Shown here: positions 1 through 7,698 of the stretch, piece by piece
Position numbering within the stretch: the stretch's first letter is position 1
Layout of the letters: the number at the start of each line of letters is the position of its first letter
From: CBDCME01 sp965218865
GTDB lineage: Bacteria > Pseudomonadota > Alphaproteobacteria > JAAXGF01
NCBI GenBank assembly: GCA_965218865.1
Contig: CBDCME010000082.1
Location: 1-36,402, forward strand
DNA length: 36,402 nucleotides
Direction of reading: 5' to 3'
Position numbers and translations under genes: made by a program
Notes under the pieces: model-generated
Told to the model about the DNA's origin: nothing
Databases searched by the model: none
The model's input: only the letters and a program-made list of their open reading frames with translations

Positions 1-263
1 GTCGCCTCGACCTCGGCCATCCACATGGCTGACTTGAGCGGAGATCTCGGTTTCCCCTTCAGCACGAAGGAAAACAGTGTTTCCAAGCTCATCGTTACCG
101 GTCCGCCCATCTCATAGGTCCTGGCAACCGTTCTGGAATTTCCCAAGATACGGGTGATGGCGGCGCCCACGTCACCGGCAAAAACCGGTTTGAAGAGAAT
201 CTTGCGATGTAGCATCCCAGGCATCGACAGAAACTCCGGGAGCCCGGCAAAACGTTTAAAGAA

Positions 264-1291
264 GGCTCAGTTCGTGAACCGTATGCATGGCTTCGCCATG
301 GCTGCGGCCAAGCATGCTCTCGGGGTCGGTCGGTCGGCGAGTTCGATGAGATGGAACCAGCGCAGGTAACTGTCGAGATACTTGGTGGCGATGCCGCGGT
401 AGCGTCGCAGGAAGCCCTTGAGTTGGCTATGACGGCTGTTGACCGTCTGGATGTGCAGGGCGCCGCGTACCCGTTCTCCGGCGGAGAGATTGACCGTCTC
501 GTGGCGGATGGCGAGCGCCGCTGCGGCGGGCGGGTAACAGCGGCTGGCGTCGGAGACGAGCAAGGCATCCGGGGCAATGACCGGTTCCAGCGCCTCCTTC
601 AGGCTATCGGCATTGACGGTGGGCAGCGTCCTGCTGAGCGTTGCGCCGCCACGGTCGGCGGCGACCAGAACCGGCACTTGCTCACGAGAGATCCCGCGCT
701 TGCCGGCTTTTCCGCCGCGCCGGCGTGGCTTGCGGTCCAGTTTCCGGTCTCCCTTCCGGCTTTCGAGCACGAAGGTCTCGTCGGCCTCGACGATCCCGCC
801 GAGCCGGTCCGGGGCTTGCCGGACCGCCTCAAGGAAGCGGTGGCGCCAGCGAAACGCCGTGCTCGGCGCAATGCCGCACCGCCGCGCCGAGGCGCGCACC
901 GTTTCCCCTTGCGCCAGGGCCTTGCCGAAGGACAGCCAGCGCTCCTTGCGGTGCAGGCCCGAAAGCGGCGTACCGGTCAGCGCGCCGAATGTCTTCCCGC
1001 AAGCCTTGCACCGGTAGCGGCGCAGACCGCGCGCCTTGCCGCGCGAGACCGCCCCGCCGCTGCCGCAATGCGGGCAGCGCCGCGCTTCGTCCACGCCGAG
1101 TTCGATCGCCGCCAGCGAGGCCGCGCCCTCCGGCCGTCCCGACAGGGCCGCCATCACCTCCTCGCGCTGGGCCGGCGTCAGCCCGTCCACATGCGAAAGC
1201 CAGTCTCGAAACCGCTCGTGATCCATCTCCTCGCTCCCCTAAACAAACCGGGAACATTCTACCACAATGCATACCAAATGCGAACTGAGCC
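264..1291 (-). mobile_element. IS1595-family insertion sequence, complete
   Basis: The element is 1028 bp. Its terminal inverted repeats start GGCTCAGTTCG at the left and end CGAACTGAGCC at the right. It is flanked by a perfect 8-bp target duplication, TTAAAGAA, at 256-263 and 1292-1299, which is the duplication length known for IS1595. It interrupts the NDUFA9-like gene, and its removal restores that frame exactly, so both ends are fixed to the base. The intact duplication indicates a simple and probably recent insertion. Confidence 0.95.
267..1226 (-). CDS. IS1595-family transposase (zinc-ribbon plus DDE-type domain)
   Basis: This 319-residue protein begins with a helical segment. A zinc ribbon follows, with CPHC at residues 51-54 and CKAC at 73-76, then a helix-turn-helix-like stretch (ARRCGIAPSTAFRWRHRF). 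The ISXO2-type catalytic region carries VEADETFV and LLVSDASRCY, and ends with the characteristic segment TKYLDSYLRWF. Length and order are normal for the family. The ATG at 1226 is preceded by a GGAG-containing purine-rich stretch. The stop codon lies inside the terminal repeat. It is the only transposase gene of its type in the window that is intact. The two IS1595 relics near 7-10 kb belong to a different, diverged subgroup. Confidence 0.93.
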   Translation of the reverse strand: MDHERFRDWLSHVDGLTPAQREEVMAALSGRPEGAASLAAIELGVDEARRCPHCGSGGAVSRGKARGLRRYRCKACGKTFGALTGTPLSGLHRKERWLSFGKALAQGETVRASARRCGIAPSTAFRWRHRFLEAVRQAPDRLGGIVEADETFVLESRKGDRKLDRKPRRRGGKAGKRGISREQVPVLVAADRGGATLSRTLPTVNADSLKEALEPVIAPDALLVSDASRCYPPAAAALAIRHETVNLSAGERVRGALHIQTVNSRHSQLKGFLRRYRGIATKYLDSYLRWFHLIELADRPTPRACLAAAMAKPCIRFTN

Positions 1292-1666
1292 TTAAAGAAA
1301 TCATCCCCGAGGCCAAACATAATGCTGGGCCGCACGATCGTTACATTAGGAAACGCTTCCCGAGCGGCGGCTTCACTGGCTGCCTTGGTTCTGGCAAAAA
1401 GCGATTGCGACTTCGGGTCCGCGCTGATCAAGGAAACCTGCACAAGCCGCTCGACTTTCGCCGCCGCCGCGGCCTCGGCAATCCGTCGGGCGCCATCGAC
1501 ATGGACGGCCGGAAGTTTTTGTTGCGTTGCCGCGTAGCGAATACCAATCAAATTGACGACGGCGTACGCGCCCGCGACCGCTTCCTCGACCGATTCCTCG
1601 TCGCGAACGTCGACCGCGATCAACTCGATCTGCCCGACATCGCCCAGCTGCTTCATGGCCTCATCA

Positions 1667-3232
1667 GTCGCCCGTGAAGAACGCGTAAGCGGCTGATGTT
1701 GGTAGCTCTTTCGGTTTGGCGAAGTAATCGGATTTGCAAGAAAACGGGTTTTGGGCCTGAAAAGCTTGTGATTTGAAATAATTGATTTTGGGGATTCCCT
1801 TCCGTTGCGGAACGTGATTCTCTGCTCCCGTCGATTGGGATTGGAGAACTGTGATGAAGCCATCGCGCAAGGTGTCATCGGGAATAGAGGACCTGTTCCG
1901 CTCGCGGTTCGAAAACATCATCAACCTGCGCCACGAGTTGGTGGTGTTGGGGGGCCGGATCGCGTGGACTTTCTTCGACGAGACCTATGAAGCCTTGTAT
2001 TCGGAGGAGGGTCGGCCGGGGGTCCCGACGCGGTTGATGGTTGGGCTGCACATCCTCAAGCATATGTTCGATCTCTCGGATGAGGAGGTCTGCGAGCGCT
2101 GGGTCTACGACCCATACTTCCAGTGCTTCTGCGGCGAAGAGTACTTTCAGCATGAGCTGCCCATGGAGCGCTCGTCGATGACCCGGTGGCGGGACCGGAT
2201 CGGGCCGGAAGGTTTGGAGAAGGTATTCCAGGAGAGCCTGGCCGTGGCCCACCGGGTGGGGGCGCTGCGGGAGAAGGACCTCGAGCGGGTGACGGTGGAC
2301 ACCACCGTACAAGAGAAGGCGATTGCCTTTCCGACCGCCGCCAAACTGATGCAACGAGCCCGCGAGCGGCTGGTGCGACTGGCACGGGAGCACGGCATTG
2401 CCCTGCGTCAGTCCTATACCCGCCTGGGCAAGAGGGCGTTGATCATGCAAGGCCGCTACCGCCATGCCAAACAGCACAAGCGGGCCAACAAGGCCCTGCG
2501 CAAGCTCAAGACCTATCTCGGGCGCACCGTCCGCGACATCCGCCGCAAGACGGCCCAGGAGGAGAGCCTACGGGATACCTTCCGCCGCCCCTTGTGGCTG
2601 GCCGAGCGGGTGTCGACCCAGAAGCGGCGCGACCCCTTGCCCAAGGTCTATTCGCTCCACGCGCCCGAGGTCGAATGCATCGGCAAAGGGAAGGCGCACA
2701 AGCCGTACGAGTTCGGCTGCAAGGTCTCCGTGGCGGCGACCAATTTCCGCCCCCCCGGCGGCCAGTTCGTCGCCCACGTCAAGGCCTTCCACGGCAATCC
2801 CTATGATGGCCACACCTTGAGGCAGGTGATCGAAGAGATGGAACGCTGGACGGGGATATCGGCCGAGCGCATCTATGTCGACAAGGGATACCAGGGCCAC
2901 GATTACCCCAACAAACACCGCGTCTTTAGATCAGGCCAGAAACGCGGCATCACGCCGACGATCAAGAAGGAGCTCAGGCGGCGCTCCGCCGTCGAGGCCG
3001 TGATCGGACATCTCAAGAGCGATGGCAGGCTGGGGCGCAACTTCCTCAAAGGCCGCGACGGCGACAAGATCAACGCCATCCTCGCCGGCGCCGGCTACAA
3101 CTACCGCCTTGTCCTCAAATGGCTGAGGCGTTTGTTTGTCCAAATCCTGGCCGCGCTCCTCAGCGACATCTCGCACCCCACCGCAAACCCAATCGCCGCT
3201 TCAGCTTGAAATCAGGGTTCTTCACGGACGAC
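1667..3232 (+). mobile_element. IS5-family element, copy 1 (no matching target duplication)
   Basis: This 1566-bp copy has ends GTCGCCCGTGAAGAAC and, at the right, the complement of GTCGTCCGTGAAGAAC. The left flank is the NDUFA9-like gene; the right flank starts TCAGTATTGG, which is the interior of the abundant IS630 element. The flanks share no 6-7 bp duplication like those seen on copies 3 and 5. The two sides therefore come from different insertion sites, and this copy is best explained as the product of recombination between two IS5 copies or an adjacent deletion. Confidence 0.9.
1854..3209 (+). CDS. IS5-family transposase, copy 1
   Basis: This 451-residue transposase has an N-terminal InsH/DUF772-type region ending near CERWVYDPYFQCF. 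A long DDE domain follows: D at about 149 (VTVDTTVQEKA), D at about 343 (IYVDKGYQGH) and E at about 381 (RRSAVEAVIGHLK), counting from the chosen start. A basic segment (about residues 165-235) lies between the first two catalytic residues. I chose the ATG at 1854 over the GTG one codon earlier because GGAG lies eight bases before it. No frameshift or stop is present, so it could be active. Confidence 0.93.
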   Translation: MKPSRKVSSGIEDLFRSRFENIINLRHELVVLGGRIAWTFFDETYEALYSEEGRPGVPTRLMVGLHILKHMFDLSDEEVCERWVYDPYFQCFCGEEYFQHELPMERSSMTRWRDRIGPEGLEKVFQESLAVAHRVGALREKDLERVTVDTTVQEKAIAFPTAAKLMQRARERLVRLAREHGIALRQSYTRLGKRALIMQGRYRHAKQHKRANKALRKLKTYLGRTVRDIRRKTAQEESLRDTFRRPLWLAERVSTQKRRDPLPKVYSLHAPEVECIGKGKAHKPYEFGCKVSVAATNFRPPGGQFVAHVKAFHGNPYDGHTLRQVIEEMERWTGISAERIYVDKGYQGHDYPNKHRVFRSGQKRGITPTIKKELRRRSAVEAVIGHLKSDGRLGRNFLKGRDGDKINAILAGAGYNYRLVLKWLRRLFVQILAALLSDISHPTANPIAASA

Positions 3233-3964
3233 TCAGTATTGGCGCGCGGCATGACCAGCGCCGCGCCCTCACCGCGCTCGGGGCAGATGGCGCCGAAGAG
3301 ATACGCCGAAGAGGTCCGTAGGTCCTTGACCTGGCGCGGGCGCGATCCCTTTGGGGCCCACTGGCGCACCAGGCTGTTCTTCTGGCCGACGCGCATTTCA
3401 TCTTGAAACCAAACCTCGATGGGCGTGTCCGGTGGCTGTGCCGCTACGATTTTCGCCAAGTGTTCGGGAAAACTTTTTTTTAAATTCCTCCTGTGCCCGC
3501 GCATCCTGGCCGACGTGGCGCGGGCGCGCGGAAATATGCGAGAACCCGAGCGCGGCCAGCAGCTTGCCGACGCTCCGCTCGTGATAGTCCACGCCGAAGC
3601 GCGTTCGGATCAGTTGCTTGAGATCGATGCAGCGCCAGCGCACGACCCCATCCCGTTCGGGATCGGGACCGGCCTCGATAGCCCGCGAAAGCGCCGCCAT
3701 TTGCGACGGCGTCAACCGACGCAACGCCCCGTTCGGCTTGCGGTCGATCAGACCGGCCGGACCTCCCGCGTTGAACCGGTGAACCCAGTCCCGCAACGTC
3801 TGCCGATCCATGCCGCCAATACCCGCCGCGCACGCTCGATCCATCCCATCGTAGATGGCCGCCATCGACAAAAGCCGTCGCGCCTGGTTCCCATCATCGC
3901 TCCGTGCCGCAAGAACACGGACTCTTTCAGCATCAAAGTCGTTTCGCAAAGGAATCGTTGGCAT
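3233..3964 (-). pseudogene. IS630-family transposase, truncated (copy a)
   Basis: The first frame is complete (MPTIPLRNDFDAERVRVLAA onward, with helix-turn-helix regions and an A8 slippage tract at its end, seen here as T8 near 3474-3481). The second frame keeps the first catalytic Asp region (EVWFQDEMRVGQKNS) but stops at VMPRANTE, where IS5 begins. The second Asp and the Glu are therefore lost and the protein cannot be catalytic. The start was chosen at the ATG eight bases after AGGGAG. Confidence 0.9.
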
Positions 3965-4054
3965 TGAACACACTCCCTTGTTGCCAACAACCTTGAATCA
4001 CACTAAACCTAGCGTGTAAACCTTTGCGCGAGTCAAACTCTGGGGCGGTTGGTA
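3233..4054 (-). mobile_element. IS630-family element (type 1), copy a, 3' half missing
   Basis: This is 822 bp of the abundant IS630 element. It keeps the terminal repeat at the transposase start side (ending GGGGCGGTTGGTA) followed by TTA. The other end is cut exactly where IS5 copy 1 begins, inside the second reading frame. The missing 3' part of the element is not next to the other end of this IS5, so the IS5-IS630 pair was rearranged after insertion. Confidence 0.9.
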
Positions 4055-4535
4055 TTAGTCTCGCTTCGCCGCTGCCGAATGAAGCAGTCCCCATGCCGCT
4101 AATCGCTCGCCTATCATTTTGACCGTCCTGGCTTGCGACTGCTCTCCCACACTCATCGCCCGTGGGACAATATCTCGACGCCCAGCGGCGTAGCGTTTGC
4201 GCACCTTCGCCAGGGATGGGCTCGACGATGGTGTGTGCCGAATCGTTCCCGACCGTGCGCACCAACCTCCAACCGCGCAAGGTATTGATCCGCCGCATCA
4301 CCTGCCCCTCCGCCATGCCGAGCGCGGAACTCAGGCTCCCAAACGAATAGCGCTCGTGGGAAAGGCGACAAACCAAGTCCCTGAGGATGTGGTCTCCGAG
4401 CAGCGCGGCCAGACGGTCGACTTCCATCGGGACGCAGTAGGCGCAATCATTGCCGTAACGGGGCAGAGGTTCGGTGCCTCTCGCGGCCGCGGTGGCAAGA
4501 AGAAGCAAGGCAAAGCCGATCGCGAGGTGCTTCAT
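4055..4535 (-). pseudogene. Winged-helix protein with a signal peptide, C-terminus cut by IS630
   Basis: From the ATG at 4535 the protein starts with a clear signal peptide (MKHLAIGFALLLLATAAARG). A mature part follows with two cysteines (DCAYC). A segment reading like an ArsR-type winged helix comes next: VDRLAALLGDHILRDLVCRL, then FGSLSSALGMAEGQVMRRIN, then RGWRLVRTVG. A Cys-containing tail (RYCPTGDECG) leads into the IS630 boundary at 4054, where the native stop is lost. A DNA-binding fold behind an export signal is odd. Either the N-terminus is a membrane anchor, or the fold has been reused for a periplasmic role. The upstream GTG at 4568 is an alternative start. The fold call is by eye, moderate confidence. 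Confidence 0.6.
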
Positions 4536-4614
4536 AATCGCGTCATGCCCAAAGCTAACCCCTTCCACTCGTCCCGGCTTTGATCACCCGCTAAGCACAC
4601 CGACGTTATCTTTT

Positions 4615-4632
4615 GAATAGGGTATCCTATTC
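4615..4632. promoter_or_regulatory. Palindromic operator candidate
   Basis: GAATAGGGTATCCTATTC consists of two perfect 7-base half-sites, GAATAGG and CCTATTC, separated by GTAT. It lies about 80 bases upstream of the exported winged-helix gene that reads leftward, and 33 bases before the left end of ISAs1. Size and symmetry fit a dimeric repressor site. The binding protein is unknown; autoregulation by the neighbouring protein is only a guess, because that protein appears to be exported. Confidence 0.4.
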
Positions 4633-4665
4633 ACTCTCGTCGTGCCTAGATCCGGGGGCGGAGCT

Positions 4666-6745
4666 CAGGGCTAGTTTTTTGTCCGCCCAGTGATCAGGGT
4701 GAGGTGATCGCGGCGCTGGCCATTTCATTCTCGGTGTGGCAGTGTGCCGGTCATGGCGACGCTGCCGGTCTCGGATTCGTCCATTGATTTGCGCGCGGTC
4801 ACGGTGCGTCCGACCTGGGGCGCGCAGGAGCACCGGCGCTGGGACCGGTTGGTGGAGCAGCACCACTACCTGGCGTTCCACGGCGTCATCGGCAAGGGCC
4901 TGCGCCATGTCGCGGTGCATGGCGAGACCTGGCTCGCACTGATCGGCTGGCAGCCCGGCGCGTTCAAGCTGGGCGCGCGTGATCGCTGGATCGGGTGGTC
5001 GGCCGAGCAGCAGTTCCGGCGTCTGCATCTGATCGCCAACAACTCGCGCTTCGTCATTCTGACGCCTGGCCGAGTGCCGAACCTGGCCTCCCGTGTGCTG
5101 GGGCTGAGCCTGCGGCGGCTGTCTGAGGACATCCAGGCGGTGCACGGATATCCGGCTCTTCTGGCGGAGACGTTCGTGGACGTCTCGCGATTTGCCGGCA
5201 CCTGCTACCGCGCGTCGAACTGGCGCTCTCTGGGGCTGACGCGGGGCTTTGCCCGTGAGCCCGGAGGGGCAGCGCGCTGGCGCCACCACGGTCAGCCCAA
5301 GGAGGTCTTCGTGTTCGGACTGACAGACGGCGCCCCCGAGGCGCTGAGCCGTACCGGGATGCCGGCACACTGGAACGCCGAGCAGCACACCGAGCCGATG
5401 GCCGCGCCCCGGCTGCGCAGCCTGTTCGAGTGTCTGGGTGAGGTGCCCGAGTACCGCCATGCCCGGGGCAAGCGCTATGCGCTCAACACCATTCTGGTGA
5501 TCGCCGTCGCCGCCCGGCTTGCCGGATACCGGGGGGTGAACGCGTTCGCCCAGTTCGCCGCCCTGCTCTCCCAGGAGCAGCTCGAGGCGGTGGGTGCGTT
5601 CTGGAGCCCTTCCAAACAGCGCTACACCCCGCCCGCGATCACCACCTTCCACAAGACCCTCACCGCCCTGCCGCCAGAGACCCTGGACAACGCGATTAGC
5701 CAGTGGACCGGCCAGCATGGCAGCGCGCACGCGCCGGTCGCCATGGACGGAAAGGATCTGCGCGGCGCCTCGAAGCAGACCGAAGACGGGCGCAGGATGA
5801 TGGTGGCGGCGGTCGAGCACGACACCGGCGTGGTCCTCGGGCAGGTCGAGGTCGACCGCAAGAGCAACGAAATCCCGGCCGTGCGCGAACTCTCCAGCGG
5901 CCTCGACCTCACAGGCCGGATCGTCACCATGGACGCGATGCACGCTCAGCACGAGACCGCGCGCTGCCTGCTCGGGCGTCGCGCCGACTACGTGATGAGC
6001 GCGGTCAAGGACAACCAGGAGATGATCTTCGAAGACCTCAAGGCGATCGACTTCAGCGATGCGCTCTGGCACGAAACCGTCGACAAGGGCCATGGCCGCA
6101 TCGAGCGCCGACGCTGCGCCGTCGTCGACCTCTCCGCTGCCGAGTGGGACGGCTACGCCAACCTCCACGGGCGACGCCAGGCCATGCGCATCGAGCGCGA
6201 ACGCGAGATCCTCAAGACCGGCAAGCGCAGCATCGAGGTGACCTGGAGCCTCACCTCGCTCGGCGCAGAGCGCGCCGGACCCGAGGAGTTGCTCGAACTG
6301 GTGCGCAACCACTGGCATATCGAGAACCGCCTGCACTACGTGCGCGACTTCACCTACGACGAAGACCGATGCCGGGCCTACGTGCGTCACCTGCCCAGAA
6401 ATCTCGCCTGCTTGACCAACGCGGCCATCGCCATCGTGCGCTGCGACGGACGCTTCCGTTATCTGCCCGAGGCCAACCGGCACTATGCCGCCCGGGCGCA
6501 GGAGGCCCTCGACGCGATCATGACCGCGCCCATCGCCTGAGACAGCACGCCTCTCCCCCGGACCGGGACGTGCCGCCGAGCGGCGCGGGCGGACCGGTGT
6601 GCCTGTCGAATCCGAAAACGCCGTCCGGTGGCTTCGAGCAGTCCCCATGACGTCGTCGAGGCAAGCTCGGGGCTCCCCGAACCCCGTGCACCGAGCACGA
6701 TCCCACTCATCCCGAACCCTCAACCGCGACTAAAAATTGTTCCTG
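4666..6745 (+). mobile_element. ISAs1-family element carrying a DruA-type domain
   Basis: The element is 2080 bp. Imperfect inverted repeats CAGGGCTAGTTTTTTGTC (left) and CAGGAACAATTTTTAGTC (complement of the right end) mark the termini. A perfect 10-bp duplication, GGGCGGAGCT, flanks it at 4656-4665 and 6746-6755, within the range known for ISAs1. It is longer than usual for the family because the transposase gene has an extra 5' domain. The intact duplication shows a simple insertion. Confidence 0.88.
4753..6540 (+). CDS. DUF4338 (DruA-like)-ISAs1 transposase fusion
   Basis: The protein is about 595 residues, against roughly 370-400 for usual ISAs1 transposases. Counting from the upstream GTG at 4744, residues 25-200 match the DUF4338 family: WDRLVEQHHYLAFHGVIGKG, then WLALIGWQPGAFKLGARDRW and LIANNSRFVILTP, then NLASRVLGLSLRRLSEDI and FVDVSRFAGTCYRASNW. 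NCBI names this family after DruA of the Druantia anti-phage system. The ISAs1 domain follows from about 231, with D335 (VAMDGKDLRG), D397 (IVTMDAMHAQ) and E527 (NHWHIENRLHYVRD). All three catalytic residues are present and the frame is open. I prefer the ATG at 4753. What the DruA-like domain does in a transposase is unknown; DNA binding or target choice is inference. Confidence 0.88.
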   Translation: MATLPVSDSSIDLRAVTVRPTWGAQEHRRWDRLVEQHHYLAFHGVIGKGLRHVAVHGETWLALIGWQPGAFKLGARDRWIGWSAEQQFRRLHLIANNSRFVILTPGRVPNLASRVLGLSLRRLSEDIQAVHGYPALLAETFVDVSRFAGTCYRASNWRSLGLTRGFAREPGGAARWRHHGQPKEVFVFGLTDGAPEALSRTGMPAHWNAEQHTEPMAAPRLRSLFECLGEVPEYRHARGKRYALNTILVIAVAARLAGYRGVNAFAQFAALLSQEQLEAVGAFWSPSKQRYTPPAITTFHKTLTALPPETLDNAISQWTGQHGSAHAPVAMDGKDLRGASKQTEDGRRMMVAAVEHDTGVVLGQVEVDRKSNEIPAVRELSSGLDLTGRIVTMDAMHAQHETARCLLGRRADYVMSAVKDNQEMIFEDLKAIDFSDALWHETVDKGHGRIERRRCAVVDLSAAEWDGYANLHGRRQAMRIEREREILKTGKRSIEVTWSLTSLGAERAGPEELLELVRNHWHIENRLHYVRDFTYDEDRCRAYVRHLPRNLACLTNAAIAIVRCDGRFRYLPEANRHYAARAQEALDAIMTAPIA

Positions 6746-6755
6746 GGGCGGAGCT

Positions 6756-6851
6756 GGGTCTGCCGCCGACGAGATTCTTGGATGGCACGGGTTCCAGTCG
6801 CACTGCTTGTTGGAGAAGTCGATAGAACAGGAGGCCACGAGCTTTAGTGTT
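6756..6851. other. Short unassigned stretch between ISAs1 and a MITE
   Basis: No convincing gene is visible. Together with the left flank of ISAs1 (4540-4665) it formed one continuous sequence before ISAs1 inserted. A minus-strand frame with several cysteines is open here, but I cannot assign it. Confidence 0.3.
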
Positions 6852-6981
6852 TGTTCGAATATGCGCTTCCGCGCATTTTTTGCGTCTGTTCCGGCCCTCT
6901 CCCCCTCCCGGCCACCCACGAGAGTATGCTGATATGGGTGGTCGGGAGGGGGAGAGGGCCGGCGCCGCGAGTTTTCGAACA
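6852..6981. repeat. MITE-like palindromic repeat, family A copy 1
   Basis: This repeat of about 130 bp has ends TGTTCGAATATGCGC and CGAGTTTTCGAACA. Inside is a long near-perfect inverted repeat: GGCCCTCTCCCCCTCCCGG on one arm and CCGGGAGGGGGAGAGGGCC-type sequence on the other, around a short centre containing GCTGATAT. It has no coding capacity. Copies 2 (13538-13666) and 3 (24652-24780) share the outer repeats, the arms and a TAGTGT just outside the left end. Confidence 0.8.
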
Positions 6982-7698
6982 GATCGGCGGCGATTGAAGC
7001 GGAACCTGAACTCGTAGTAATCAAGCTGGGGGATATCCCATGGTGAATACCCGGCCACCACCGATCAAGGAGGCCTGCTATATCAGTGCGGCGGCTGCCA
7101 TTACCAAGTGTCGTTGACAGCGGGGACGATCTTTCACGGGACCCACCTGGCGCTGATCGGATGCTTCGAGGCCCTCATCAGCCAGTTGAAGACAGGGATT
7201 TCCAGCCTCGAATTGGGGCCCCGGCTTGGGGTCGGCACGGCGTGGAAGATGAGCTGATGCAGGTGATGCTGGAGCGCGAGGGAGACAAGCCGGCGAGGGC
7301 AAGCGGATCGAGATCGACGATGCTTATTTAGGGGGCGCCCGTCGCGGCGCCAAGCGGGGTCGTGGCGCGCCCGCCAAGACGGACGTTTTCGATGGCGTGG
7401 CCGCCGTGGAAACCACGGCCGAGGGCCGCCGGCTCAAGCTCACCCGGGTGAAGGGCTTCCGCAAGGCGGAGATCGAGAAAATCTCCTGCCGCGGCCGGAA
7501 AGCACCGTCGTCAGCGACGGCCCGAGCTTCTTCACCGCCGTCACCGCGGCTGGCCGCGGCCATGCCGTGACCGGCAGCGGACCCGAGGCCGCCAAATGGG
7601 CCGCCTGGGTCAGAACGACCGTCGGAATCGTCAGGAACAGCCTCCGCGGGACCGCCCATGCCCCACAACCCCCTCAAACTCGCGGAGGAAAGTGGGAA

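Larger units (their letters stand above)
1..1666 (-). pseudogene. NDUFA9-like NAD(P)-binding protein, disrupted by two IS elements
   Basis: The minus strand encodes a complex I NDUFA9-family, atypical short-chain dehydrogenase-like protein in two pieces, 1292-1666 and 1-263. Removing the IS1595 element and one copy of its 8-bp duplication restores one frame: the first piece ends FGLGDDFF and the second continues KRFAGLPEFLSMPG. Visible family features are the strand-helix segments VDVRDEESVEEAV and AYAVVNLIGI, then HVDGARRIAEAAA, and later AGDVGAAITRIL and YEMGGP. The N-terminal part, which in this family holds the GGxGFIG dinucleotide-binding loop, is missing because IS5 lies directly before DEAMKQLGDV. 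The C-terminus runs off the window. In many alphaproteobacteria this family is a single-copy gene, so its loss is notable unless another copy exists. The family call is firm; its cellular role is inferred from the family. Confidence 0.88.

Noticed and set aside
4627..6723. A 698-codon open frame antisense to the ISAs1 transposase
   Set aside because: It mirrors the GC-rich transposase gene, has no motif, and its composition is that of a complementary-strand shadow.
4666..6745. A Druantia anti-phage defence locus
   Set aside because: Only the DUF4338-like domain is present, fused to a transposase; none of the other Druantia genes, in particular the large helicase DruE, is nearby.
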